Shown here one piece after another: positions 45,914-57,412 of a stretch of 64,000 bases of DNA. The stretch covers positions 372,001 to 436,000 of the forward strand of contig JAKEKT010000005.1 in the NCBI GenBank assembly GCA_021495925.1. The letters run 5' to 3'. Position numbers and translations under genes: made by a program. Each line of letters starts with the position of its first letter. The first letter of the stretch is position 1. The notes under the pieces were generated by a model. That model searched no databases, was not told where the DNA came from, and saw nothing but the letters and a program-made list of their open reading frames with translations. This DNA is from Diplodia intermedia. Its lineage: Eukaryota > Ascomycota > Dothideomycetes > Botryosphaeriales > Botryosphaeriaceae.

Positions 45914-48629
45914 ATGGCCGACGAGCTGCTTGGCGCCAACAACTCCCTCGCACCTGCACAGGACGTTGACGCGCCTTCCGCTGCCGACGACGGCGCTGCT
46001 GACGCCCCGACCGCCGACTCCCAAAACGAGCAGACCGCAGGTATGTCACGCCAATCTTGTCCGCGCACTGTTGCCCGCAATCATCATGTCCTTTCACGAT
46101 GATGACCCCGACATCCTGCCGCCATCGCCTCATTTTGAGGATTACCTCCCCTGGCTTCCCTCGTCCGGCGAGCCCATCGATGCCGAGCCTACAGAGATCC
46201 AGCCGCCCCCGCCTGCACTCAACGATGGCTCTAGTCCTTTGACTTCACTGGGCACCGACGTGTTGGAATTTGTCAACTGGGGTGAGCTACGCCGTATTGC
46301 ACTGATGCTCCTGCGCGCATCAACTTGGCGGGCTCCCCACTGACAGGACGACATTGTTGTTGCAAAGCCCACGAGCTTTGACACGTTGGGCTGGTGCGAG
46401 ATGGGGAACTGCGGGGCATTTCTCTTCACCTGCCGCACCGGGCGTGTTCCAGGCGGCCGACGTCACTTCTCCGGAATGCGCACAGCTCACCCAGCTGGCC
46501 TTCTCCTTCTGAACCTATGACTGACGGATAAATAAACAGACGCCGACACAGCCATGGCGGACGACGCTCAGGATTTAGCGCTAAAGGACAACTCCACCCC
46601 CAATCCGGTATCGGACAACCCCCTTGACGCGCCCGAAGGACCTAGGCCGGACAACGAGGATGCCGATGCAGCGGAGGACGAAGAGATGGGTGGGATGGAT
46701 GATACGAAGAAGGAAGGTGGCAGCCCAGAGAAGGAAGCAGGAGACAACGCCGATGCTGCTGCGGATGACCAGCCTACTCAGACCAAATCCGCTTTGGAGA
46801 ACCAGGCCCGCTCGCACCTCATTGCGCAGACTCACGCCATTATTCTTCCGAGTTACAGCACCTGGTTCGACATGAACACGATCCACAACATTGAGCGCAA
46901 GGCTCTACCCGAATTCTTCAACAGCAGGAACCGCAGCAAGACTCCGGCTGTGTACAAGGATTACCGTGATTTCATGGTCAACACTTACCGCCTGAACCCT
47001 GCCGAATATCTCACCGTGACCGCCTGTCGCCGCAACCTTGCTGGTGATGTTTGCGCAATCATGCGCGTGCACGCATTCCTTGAGCAGTGGGGTTTGATCA
47101 ATTACCAGGTCGACCCGGACACTAGGCCATCGAACATTGGACCTCCTTTCACCGGTCACTTCAAAATCACGGCCGACACTCCACGTGGTCTGCAACCTCA
47201 TCAGCCCGCTCCCAAGCCTGCGGTGACCGTTGGCAAGCCCCTGACTGCTACGGACCGTCTCGCGAGTCAAACGCCTGCGTCGAAGGAGGATCTCAACCTT
47301 GAAATCCGCCGCAATGCCTATGAGTCAAATGGCAAGGAAGTCACGCCCGCCGACACCAAGGAGAAGCCCGCCAATGGGGAAGGGTCGACTGCAAACGGAA
47401 CGCCTTTGGCTGATAGCAAGTCTCTCGTGGATGCCCTCAAGGAGCCTGGTCGTCAAGTCAACTGCTTCTCGTGCGGCATTGACTGTACGCGCGTACACTA
47501 CCACAACACCAAATCTGCTCCGCATTCTGCATCGGGTAAGACTGCTGCGATGCTCAAGTATGACCTGTGCCCGAACTGCTTTTTGGAAGGCCGTTTCCCC
47601 TCTTCGAGTGCTGCGTCGGACTATACGAAGATTGAGAACGACAAGTACTCAGGTATCCCCGACCGGAATGCGCCCTGGACGGATGGAGAGACGCTGCGCC
47701 TTCTGGAAGCATTGGAGATGTTTGATGAGGACTGGAATCAAGTTGCAGAATATGTCGGTGACCGGACAAGAGAAGAATGCGTCCTCAAATTCCTTCAACT
47801 GGAGATTGAGGACCAGTATCTTGAGGAACAGGAGAACGCGAGCAAAACCGAGCTTACCGGGGGCAACCTCGCGTACCTGAGCAACGGCCGCCTCCCCTTC
47901 ACCCAGGCTGACAACGCTGTCTTGTCCGTCATGGGCTTCCTGGCTGGATTGGCAGACCCTGCCGTCACGGCCGCAGCAGCCGGCAAGAGCGTAGACGAGA
48001 TGAAGCGCGCGCTCCGGGAGAAGCTTGAGAAGGGAGGTGCCCCCTCGGCTGAATCCGACAAAGGCAAGGAAAAGGAAGCATCTGCTGCTCCCGCAGCTGC
48101 CCAGGTTAAGAACGAGGACAGTATGGAAGTCGATGCGAACTCGCCGCAGGCAACCGACGCCGTTGCTCTTCAGACTGATGCTAGCAAACCTGCCAACCCC
48201 TACGCCACAGTGCCGCTTGCTCTGTCTGCTGCTCGTTCGGCGGCGCTAGCTTCGCACGAGGAACGCAACATTTCCCGTCTGGTATCCAGCGCCGTCAACG
48301 TTGAGTTGCAGAAGATGCAACTTAAGCTGCAACAGTTCTCAGAACTTGAGCAAGTCCTTTCGGCGGAGCGCCGCGACCTTGAGCGCCGCCGGCAGCAGCT
48401 CTTCCTGGACCGTCTTGGTTTCCAGAAGCGTATGCGGTCGGTGGAGGATGCATTCAAGCGCGCCGCCATCTCTGGTCCTCAAGATGGCATGAAGATTGTG
48501 CAGGAGGCAGTGCACGGTGCGAACGCCTTCGGCGAGAAGCTCGGTGTGCAGAAAGTGGATTCCGACGAGGAGGCGGAAGTGACGCCGCTGAAGGAGGGCG
48601 ACGAGGGGTTCAAGAGCCACGAGATCTAA
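45914..48629 (+). CDS. SWI3/RSC8-like chromatin-remodelling subunit
   Basis: A 738-residue nuclear protein in two exons, 45,914-46,040 and 46,540-48,629. The 499-bp intron starts GTATGT and ends with a CTGAC branch site and ACAG. It is the scaffold subunit of SWI/SNF or RSC complexes. Domains in order: an acidic N-terminus; SWIRM at about 144-234 (SYSTWFDMNTIHNIERKALPEFF and the RRNLAGDVCAIMRVHAFLEQWGLINYQ end); a ZZ-like zinc finger at about 351-392 (CFSCGIDC...YDLCPNCF); a SANT domain at about 421-467 (WTDGETLRLLEALEMF...W..VA..VG.RT..ECV); and a C-terminal coiled coil at about 627-690 rich in Leu/Gln/Arg. Order and length fit the family. The intron contains a possible alternative first exon at 46,086-46,281 of the same phase. 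A start at 46,554 would give 691 residues. Confidence 0.93.
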
Positions 48630-51089
48630 GCAATATTCATGTTGGAGATGAGAGTATCAATGGCACGGTGGATGCATGAAGGATGACAAACGGGCTTTGG
48701 AAAGCTTAGAAGGCGTTTTTTAGTTTTCATCGTGATGAAGGTCCATTTGACTTAATCCGGTCAAAGGGGAAAATCGAGGCGCTGGTGGGGATCCGAACTT
48801 TCCGTTCGACAATTTTCAATTTTTTTGGTTTGTCCCATGGGAATCAGAGAGGCATGCTTTCTCTAGCCGTCCCTTTTCGTTCCCTCCATCCTGACTGGGT
48901 GCCTGCGTATGCAGAAGGCTCCGATGGCCTGGATGGAGTGCGGCTTCTTCATGTGCTGTATTTTAGTAGTATGCCTTAGGAAATGACAGCTTCTGCTTCC
49001 CACATGTCGTTCGGTGTTGTCCGTGAAGATCGACCAATGCACAGACCTTGGGCAAGGCACGGGGCGACTGATAGCGATGATGAAGCATTGTCTTCTTCGT
49101 GCACTTTTTTTCTGCCGGCCGAGAAGATCCTGGGCGGGAAAAAAAACGTTGGGTTCAGCCGTCGTCCAGCCCTCGATGTCTCGGAGCCAGAACCGTCCGG
49201 GGGGGTTTCATGAGGAACTTCACGGCGCATGTCCAACGCGGCGACGCATTCAAAATGAGTGTTTTGAGATGCGAACTTAGGTTCCGACGGCGGTCTGTGA
49301 ACGGTCACCGGTTCATGGGGAACCTGATGAACTGACTAGCTCAACCCGTTCTGCAGCTTCGGCGGCCTCACCGTTGGAAGGGGAGAGAACTGACAACGGG
49401 GGTGGTGAAGGCATCGCGCGCATCGTACGTGCGCGTTTGGCAGAAAAAAAAATGCATTTTTTTTTCTGCCTTCATTTCGTATCCGTCAGAGCGCGCCTCT
49501 CGCATATCCGGGTCTTTGCGCCGCTTCCCTTATCAGCAGCAATCGCGGCATAAACGAGTGGGTTTCGCGCGCTGATCGGTGGACAGTTGACGGCCGGTGT
49601 GTTGTCGTTCTCGCCCTTGGCTCTTCTCTCTCCCATGTCGATCAGCTCACTTCCGCCTTCCACGCGCGCGGGCCAACCGACGCACACGCGCGGAAACCGC
49701 TGGGCGGTTCGTGCGGAGTGTGAAACGACAAAGCATATTTCGTCCTCCCTCCAGGACGGAAATGATGATTGTGTGAGAGAAGTGTTCCGCGGAGCGTGTG
49801 GGGAAGCTGGCCCCCGTCCGTTCCCACGGCGGTGGCGACATGTTTCCATCGTCCTTCTTTCCCCTTTCTCTTCCTTCTCCAGTACGCATCTTATAGGGGG
49901 CCTCCGAAACGTTAAGAAAATCCTCCGTTTCTAATATACACCGGAGAGAGAATGAGTCACACCTGCTTAGCGCCGTCGCTTGCTCCAACGCACCGGCAAC
50001 CGTTCGACCTCGCGTCGGCCAGCCCCGTGATTGGAAACCCGCGTGGGTAGCAAGTGCTGCCGACGGCAGTACTCATCGAGCGCGGCGGCACCTTGCATAG
50101 TAATAGCTGGCAGGTTATAGCGTCGCGCCATGGGGCTAGCGTGGCTACGCATCCCATTGGCTGCCTCCCCTCCTGCAGGGCGTCGGGAGGGCTGGAACTG
50201 CTGCTGCTCGCAAAACTGCAGGTCAGCTAGACGGGATTGTGGGATGAAGGAGGAGTCTTGGCGTGCGTCCGGGTGAAATGCAATGCAATGCACGCAGCTC
50301 AACGGAGAAAAATATCTCACGACAACCACCAAGGGAAGCAAGCGCAGGCAAGAAATAGTCACGAAGAGCGGAGTGAGCAGAGTTTAGGTGGGGAGTCGAA
50401 TCGTTGATTTAAATGTTTATAGGGAAAGAGAAAACATCTCGATGGTGTTTTCCCCTTCGTTTTTCCATACCAACGAACGGTGAAGAAGAAGAGGGTTTTG
50501 ACAGACTGAGAAATGATGTGATCCGTAATCTCCCCCGCGATGATGCTCCACAAATGAGAGCTGTAACAAATGAGAGCCACAGATGGTAATGTTCGTGGCT
50601 CGTAAAGTAACAAAGAAAAAGTTTGGCTTCCCCTCAAACAAAAGCCGGTTAATACAGTAAAATGCACCCATAAATGCACCTTTTTTGCTTTTGGCAAAGG
50701 CTCTCCGGCAACAGACCCTCTTGTCTCTTGCGTGCCTTTCCTCCGCTGAAAATTTGTATAAGTACGCGATCAAAAAGCAAGAAAACGCAAACCTTTGGCT
50801 GTCGCAGGTAACAAAAAGAAAAAAAGACCAAAGCGCGAAAAAAACCAAGCGATCTCACTTGGGGATACTAAAAACTCCGGTGACCGTGCTCGCTAAAAAG
50901 TCCTTCGGAGGGGACGACAAATGGAAGACCGCCCTTTCGGAAGGTTGCTTCCGTTCCAATCTGGACGAAAGAAGTGAAGATGCTCAATCTTCTGAGACCG
51001 CTGTAAAATGAGAAGTGGGGTATTGGCAAACTCGAACGACGTAGGGAAAAGAGACAGCAAGGAGATGGTGAACGCACAGAGGCGCTCGG
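48630..51089. other. Convergent intergenic region with a long palindrome
   Basis: About 2.5 kb between the 3' ends of the SWI3-like gene and the bestrophin-like gene. Open frames are short and without motifs. The stretch 50,400-51,000 is AT-richer with many A/T runs. A perfect 32-bp palindrome at 49,439-49,470 is listed separately. I see no gene. Confidence 0.55.
49439..49470. repeat. Perfect 32-bp palindrome with A9/T9 arms
   Basis: The sequence is GGCAG, nine A, TGCA, nine T, CTGCC; it equals its own reverse complement over all 32 bases. On either strand the RNA could form a hairpin. It lies about 810 bp after the SWI3-like stop and 1.6 kb after the bestrophin-like stop, between convergent genes. 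Confidence 0.92.
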
Positions 51090-52851
51090 TTACACCTCCT
51101 GCTTTTTCTTCTGCCGCGACTCGTGCATGCTCTTCCTGGCCTCGTGGGCTTCCTCGACGGTCTGGAACGGACGGGCGCGGAGGCGCTCGCGGATCTGACC
51201 GACGGAGCGGGATGCCCAGGCGCCGTAGCCGTTGGGGCTGAAGGGGAAGAGCACGAGGTTGTCCTGGCGCTTGATGAACTGGGCGGGGTTGGGCGCAGGC
51301 GTCGAGGCGATGATGTCGATCTCGGCGGCCAGCTGGTTGCAGTAGTCGTCAAGCGGCAGGTCGTTGACGTCGTTGCCGAACGGGTTCTCAATCTCACGGC
51401 CGATGGCCTCGAAGCCCAGGATGATGTACGCGGCAGCTATGGTACCGGGGATGGTGATCCAGTTAAGAGTGGGCCACAGCTGAAAGGGCAGCAAGAGGAC
51501 GTAGAGCCAAGCGATTTGCGAGATGGCAATCGTGTAGGCGATCGGGAGGGGAGTGTTGAGAACACGCTCGGTACCGGCGAGGACATCGTTGAGCTGGTAG
51601 ACTGCTTGGGCTTGGGATTGGTTAACCTCTGTTTACGCATGCCAACATCAGCTGGGGTCGGGTCAACATACTGGCTTGGACCTGGTGGTAGCCCTTGAGC
51701 TTCGGTTCCTCGCCCTCGGGAGCCTCAGTCAGAGTATCGATGTAACGACTGAGGTGGTTGAGAATCTCGAGGGGCAGGTTGCCAAGCGGCTTCGTGGCGC
51801 GCTTGAGCTGCTTGCGAGGGTTCGACTCGGCCATGGGCATACCCAGGTATTCGCCGGCAACCTTCCAGGCGGACTTCTTGGGCGGGCACAGGAGATTGGG
51901 GTCTTCGGCTTCCTTGGCGTACGTGTCGAGGTGCTGGACCAAGCCGTGGAGGTCCTCGTAGTGGACGTACGGCTCGAAGCGCAGCTTGTGCTTGAGAGCA
52001 TTGGCGAAGGCGACGATAAGGTTAAGGCCGGTCCTGTTGCTGGGTCAGCTTATGGCGGGTGCCGTTGTATGTGTGGAGACTGACAGCTTGCCAAGCACGT
52101 CCTCTTTGCCCTCTTCACCTTCACGCTCATGGGCGGAAACCCAGATCTCACGGGCCAGGCCCTGCGAGATGAGCATGAGCTGGGCCCAGTACTTGCGGCC
52201 TTCGGAGTAGCGTTCGTAGGCGGTGGTGCTGCGGAGCGAGATGGCGAGAGAGACGACGAAACCAAGGACGGTCAGAAGGATGTTGGAGACACCGAGCGGG
52301 TAGACGAATTGCGAAACGCAAGTACTGTATGTCATTAGCACCAGGCCTTGAGGTTGCAAAAAATCAGCACTGCAATTGAAACACACATTAACGTCGCCCA
52401 CAAACCGCAACTGATGACAGGAAGAACAAGCTCCGGGAAGATGCTTCCGTGCATGCGCAGGAACATGGGCCATTTCGAGTGCTTGTCGATGGCGCGCGGT
52501 CCTTCCTGCGGCGGGGTTAGCGGTGGCCAGGCAGCCAATTGGCCGGGGCAGAGTGCGTACGAAGTAGTCGTCCAGGTCAATGGACTTGGTGCGCTTCTGG
52601 CGGAACTTGCGCATGGCCGGAGCCACCTGGGGATCGGGAGAGAAAGTCGCCTCGAGCGGCTTGGACTCCATGTCGATTTTCTCCTGGTCGGTCACGGCGG
52701 TGCCGCTGCTCGACGGCGGCATGTGGATCGAGGGTATCGACGGCGTGGGCTCGACGTGCTCCATGGGCGGCTCTATCCGCACGCTACGCTGGCTCGACCG
52801 GAGGGTGGAGGAGCGGTCACGGCGCTGCTGGTATTCACCGCCGTCGGCCAT
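51090..52851 (-). CDS. Bestrophin/UPF0187-family anion channel
   Basis: A 516-residue membrane protein in five exons: 52,851-52,561; 52,505-52,387; 52,324-52,085; 52,033-51,672; 51,628-51,090. Donors are GTACGC, GTGTGT, GTCAGT and GTATGT; all acceptors are CAG and the phases agree. The first about 95 residues are hydrophilic and Ser/Pro-rich. Family marks follow: DDYFEGPRAIDKHSKWPMFLRMHGS, two hydrophobic segments, SLRSTTAYERYSEGRKYWAQL, then a second pair of segments around IAYTIAISQIAWLYVLLLPFQLWP, and the closing block NPFGNDVNDLPLDDYC. These identify the bestrophin-like anion channel family found widely in fungi; substrate and membrane are unknown. The GTCAGT donor of intron 3 is the least certain junction. 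Confidence 0.9.
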
Positions 52852-55290
52852 GTTGTGATGGGGGAGAAGAAGAAGAAGAAGTATTGGCTTGACAACGCGT
52901 GTAGGAGACGGTTGATAATGAACGCGGGACCTTTAAAAGGGAGTGCAGGACGAGGTAGCGGTCGCTGACTGGAGAACAAAAGAACGGGTGTTGCTGCGCT
53001 GGGCGGGCTTTTATTGTTCGAGGCCCCTGTGGACAGAGCATGGCACGCACTGCACGCTGCCCATTGGCCGCACGGTACACGAGCACGCCGCCCGCAAATG
53101 CAGAGGAGTGTAATAACGCGGGCAGCATGTCCGTTGCAGGGAAGAGCAGCTGCCCAGCTTACGCTTCGGGACGCCTGAAACGGCGCCTGTGCGGCCGTCA
53201 AGACGCCTGTCCGCGGCAGCACAGCGCCCGCCGCGCCCTGCAGGCCCGCCGTCTCGGCCACCGGCCTGGCCACGCTGCGTGCACGCCGGCGGCCTGCTTG
53301 CGCGCGCATGTCGATGTCGCGCCGCCGGCTGTGCGATGTGCGATGCGGCGCCATCGCCGGCGCCGATCTGGAAGCTCTGGACGCGCGAGCTCCCTTCAGC
53401 GGGTGCGCTGTGCGCGGCGAGCTTCATGATCGCCACGCGTTGCCCTTGCGCGCCGCGCGACTCAGGTACCGCCTGCCTCACCGCCAACGGCCGCCATGTG
53501 CGTCGCTCCCGCTGCCCGCTGCCCGCTGCCGCCCTGCGCCTTCGCTCCCCGATTCCTCCACTCATCACTCGTCACCCAACCCTACCCGTCTCATCGTCCC
53601 CCTGTCCTTGCAAGCCACCTGCACCGCGACCTCACATGCGCCTCACCCCCAGCTGAACCGCCCCTGAGCTGTGCGTGCGTCGACCGGGCCGTCTCTTCTT
53701 GCAGCACGAAGCGCGAAGCAACCTGACGAACGAGCCGGTCATCGCCAATTGCACCGCTGCATCGCGTCGCATGCCGCCAGGCATGGCATTCTTCGCCGAC
53801 GCCGACGCTGTGTTGGCGCCAAGCTAGCACCCGTGAGACGCCCACTGCACCTTCCTTGCCGCGCCGGCTTCTCGACCGGTCGTTCCCCAGAATAATTGCC
53901 GCGGCCGCGAGGCGAAGTGCTGGAACATTCGCCGGCCTGGCGCGCCATTGTACGAGGCTGTGACAGAGGTCTAAGGATAGACACGCGCGATGGGGCTTGG
54001 GGCCTAGGGCCACCGACTTGCGCGTCCAGCCGCCTTTTTCCCCGCCGGATCATGTGAATCCCACACATCTGCGGTGGCTGAAGCAGCGGCTTCCCTCATC
54101 AATCAATTCGGCTGCCCGCCGCGCTGCCGCCCGGTGCCGCACCGCCTGTCGGAGTCGGCGTCCGGCCGAAGGGGGCCGTGGTCAGGGTCTATGTAATCGA
54201 AATCGCGGATGATGACGCCCTTCAGACCGCGCCGCCAACGCCTCGTACGACCCGCTCCGATTTTTTTGTGCTTACTTGCAGGTTCGTTGGGGCCGATCGA
54301 AGAGATCTGCCGCCGTTGTTTGTTCGAGACGCTGGGCGAATCGATAGAGGGTGTTGATCAGCGGGGGGTCCGGCGATTATCGCAGATCGCCATGGCTCGC
54401 CTGTATACGAGATCGTGCTATGACAATCATCGAGTGAGCATGTGAGTAAATGGGACGTCACTCGGGCCAGGGGATACACAAATAGAGCGTGGACAAGTGC
54501 GTCGAGACATTGGATTCGGTCACTCTGCTGCAATGCCGCGTGAGCTGTTGTCGTACCAGGTACGTCCACGTACATGGGTGGCGCAGTGCGGAAGCGCCAG
54601 CGTCGTTCCACTTGAGGGCTTTGGATTCGCTACGGAGCTACTACGTATGGGGATACCGTCGCGGATATGCCCGGACTGTACGAAAAACCTAAGCTCGTAT
54701 TGAAACGCCAAGCAGAAGCCGGGCCAGGAAAGAGAAAAGGAAACCCAATGGTTGACGAAGGAGAGGGAAGCGCCAAGCGGTCTTCCGTCGCTTATCGACC
54801 AATTATTAATGGAGATCAATTTCTGTGAGTTTTTGGGGTAAAGGAAGCCGGGGACCTGAATTGCTATACCTCGGCGGAATACCTACCGAATCATGAGTGT
54901 CCGCTAGGGTTTCACCGCTGTAGGAACACCGTGGTGATATGTCGCATATTCTGCCGATATGTTAGTAGGTTAGAGGGTAAGACCATCAGGGTACTTGCCA
55001 AAGCTTGACTTTTTTTTTTTTTTGTGTCCTTCATCGCAATTCTTCTCATTTATGCATCATCAGATGCAGTCCAAGAGGCGGCAATCCAGCTCTTGCCCAG
55101 AGGTGTGTTATCCAAAAGATCTCACCAGGCAAAAAGAACCCTCAGACTAGCCAATGCTCGGGTTCGCGTTGTTTTTCCATTCTTTTCGCATGCTTTTCTG
55201 CTTCGCTTCCAGTCCGGGGTTTCCATGATGAGGCTGATGATGTTGAAAGGCCAGAAGTTCCCATTCTCCGACCAGAGAAAGTGGACGACC
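52852..55290. other. Intergenic region, GC-rich then AT-richer, no gene seen
   Basis: About 2.4 kb upstream of the bestrophin-like gene and downstream of the 324-residue gene. The part 53,040-54,200 is very GC-rich with overlapping Arg/Ala/Pro-rich open frames on both strands and no motif. A GAA run sits at 52,865-52,880, just upstream of the bestrophin-like ATG. A T-run (55,010-55,023) lies near the end. Confidence 0.55.
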
Positions 55291-56265
55291 TTACGTCTGT
55301 TGGTCAGATGACAGAGTCTCCTGGGCCATCTTGTACAGACGGCCCCTCTCCTTCGCCTCCTTGTGGTTGATCCTGACTCCCTTCATCTGGCGCTTGGTAC
55401 CCATCATCAGCTGGACGACGACCCGATCGCCATCCTCATCGTCGGGCCTGGCGTGGATGGCGCCGAACATCTTCTCGTGGTCGGAAATGGCGGCGGGAGT
55501 GGGACGGTAGAGGGCAAGCTCTCCGGCCTTGAGCTGGTCCTTGGCGGCCGCGGCCTCGTAGTCGACCTTGGCGTGGTTGATCCAGCTGAGGACGCGGTTG
55601 CGCATGAACAGCGTGCCGGGGCCCTTGAAGGTGGTGGCGACGAACAGCGGCTCGATGTCGAAGCGGCCGCCGTGCTCGTTGGCGATGTCGCACTCGTCGA
55701 CGTGCCAGTCGGGCGGGTAGCCCTCGGCGATCCACTTGTCGGTGAAGATGCGCAGCTCGTAGCCGCAGTACTCCTTGTTGGCGCCGATGTAGTTCTCGTG
55801 GATGTTGTCGAGGAAGGCGCGCAGCGGCGTCATGACGTCGCCGGTGGTGTTGGCCTTGAGCCACTCGCCCAGCGGGCAGACCTCGACGTCATTGGCATAG
55901 TTGACGATGATGCGGGTCTCGGCGATGTAGATGCCGGAGCGGGCGTCGAGCTTGTCGAGGTCGTCCTTGTAGTAGAGGAAGCCGGCCCACTGCGACGCTT
56001 TGATGACGTCGATCTTGTCGGCGAAGGCGTCGGCGGCGCCCTGGTCCAGGAAGCGGTGGATCTCGTAGCTGTTGAACTTGTTCATCCTGTCGACCAGCGG
56101 CTTCCACTCGCGCGCCTCCTTCTCGCGGATCTTCCACTGCGGATCGACGGTCGAGTCGTCGGAAGACTCGTCATGCTCGTAGACGATGGCTTCCTTCCAC
56201 TCGGTGGGCTGGCGGTTGCCAGGCAGCTTGTAGCTGTACAGCGGGACTAGGATCTTGAACGTCAT
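55291..56265 (-). CDS. Conserved-looking 324-aa protein, possible Fe(II)/2-oxoglutarate-type fold
   Basis: Single-exon gene for a soluble 324-residue protein; codon use and length indicate a real gene. I do not recognise a named function. Visible features: WHVDE with an HxD at 188-190; TTFKGPGTLFMRNR at 211-224; KAGELALYRP at 246-255; and a second His in AIHARPDD (271) followed ten residues later by Arg281. HxD, distal His and an Arg about ten residues further are the metal and 2-oxoglutarate ligand pattern of Fe(II)-dependent dioxygenases. The GPGT block after HxD also recalls the DUF1826 family. This is inference from pattern only. The upstream region has five AGATCT palindromes. No signal peptide or membrane segment is seen. 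Confidence 0.85.
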   Translation of the reverse strand: MTFKILVPLYSYKLPGNRQPTEWKEAIVYEHDESSDDSTVDPQWKIREKEAREWKPLVDRMNKFNSYEIHRFLDQGAADAFADKIDVIKASQWAGFLYYKDDLDKLDARSGIYIAETRIIVNYANDVEVCPLGEWLKANTTGDVMTPLRAFLDNIHENYIGANKEYCGYELRIFTDKWIAEGYPPDWHVDECDIANEHGGRFDIEPLFVATTFKGPGTLFMRNRVLSWINHAKVDYEAAAAKDQLKAGELALYRPTPAAISDHEKMFGAIHARPDDEDGDRVVVQLMMGTKRQMKGVRINHKEAKERGRLYKMAQETLSSDQQT

Positions 56266-57412
56266 CTTGGCTGACGTGGGGAGTTTGGAGTTGTTGGGTT
56301 TTTGCGCGGAAGATCTGGTGGTCAGAAGGTCGTGATGGGATGGATGATCCTCAAGCAGACGGGATTGGGCCTTGTGCTTGAAGATCTTTCAGTTTGGCCG
56401 GAAGATCTGAAGACTTCGTGGAGATCTTCAAGCCCCGATGTTGAAGGCGAGGTTGTGGTTGTTGGAAGAGTTAAGGAAGAGGAGCGATGGCTATAAGTCG
56501 GACATGGTCTGTGCGCGGCGCCCATGTCCCCATGACGATTGCTGGTGTTGACCCGCCAACTAGATCTTTCTTCCACTCTTCTTTCGACCTCACCCAAGCT
56601 CGAGAAGCTCTCGAATCCGGAGTGAGTCTCGAAAGCCTTAACGGCACATCGATGGGCTGCTCTGACCTTGAGCTTCACAGCCGACCTCCTCTCATGGCCA
56701 CAAAGAAATCGTCCGTCCATCATGGTGCTTTTGTATTGTAATTTTCTCTGCAAATACGTATAGATCCACGGCGGCTCAATCGCCGCCCATGCATAATCGA
56801 TCAAGCATAGGGGTACACCCGTTCGAATGATGAGGAAAAAGGAATTAAAAAACACGGGAAGAATATTCTAAGGGAGCAGCGCAACATTCAAGCCGTAAGT
56901 ACATACAAAGTTTTGATATTGCTTTGGGGAGGGCGAAAGGCATTAAAAAGATCTGGTAATATAATTATTGTCCTGCTAAGAGTTCGACAGAAGGTACCCG
57001 TTGTCACTCATCTGCTTCCGAATCTCTGTCGCCAGGCAAGCGCCTCGACCTCTTTCTACATTTTTGACTGCCGAGCCATTTCTGGTCATCCGTGGACGGA
57101 TATCTCTATCTCCCAAGCGTTACATTCCTCGCCCTTGCTCGCGCCTGATAGAGCGCGGTGGGAACGCCCAAGAATTCCAAGCAAGGGATGGACGTGGAGC
57201 GCAACGTTACCACGCAGCCGGGATCGACAGCCCACCTGGCAACGGTAAAGTCCATGGCCCCAGAAATGCGCCCTGCCGACAGTACCCCGTCCCATGCGCC
57301 CCTCCCTGCAGTTGCATCCGAGACAGCGTCGCATGAACCTTTTCACAATCCTCTCAATCCCAAGATTTCGTCCACCAACCGAAGTTCGCAGACGACATAT
57401 CGCTAGCTTCAG
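56266..57412. promoter_or_regulatory. Divergent region between the 324-aa gene and the ABC transporter
   Basis: 1.15 kb with both genes reading outward. Five AGATCT palindromes occur at 56,311, 56,382, 56,403, 56,422 and 56,562, close to the 324-aa gene. The middle (56,740-57,000) is AT-richer. No other gene is supported. Confidence 0.5.

Noticed and set aside
50417..50848. 143-codon minus-strand frame with a hydrophobic start
   Set aside because: It lies in an AT-rich intergenic stretch, is Phe/Ser-rich and resembles no family; too weak to call a gene.
55363..56250. 295-codon plus-strand frame
   Set aside because: Antisense shadow of the 324-residue gene; repetitive Val/Leu/Gly composition.
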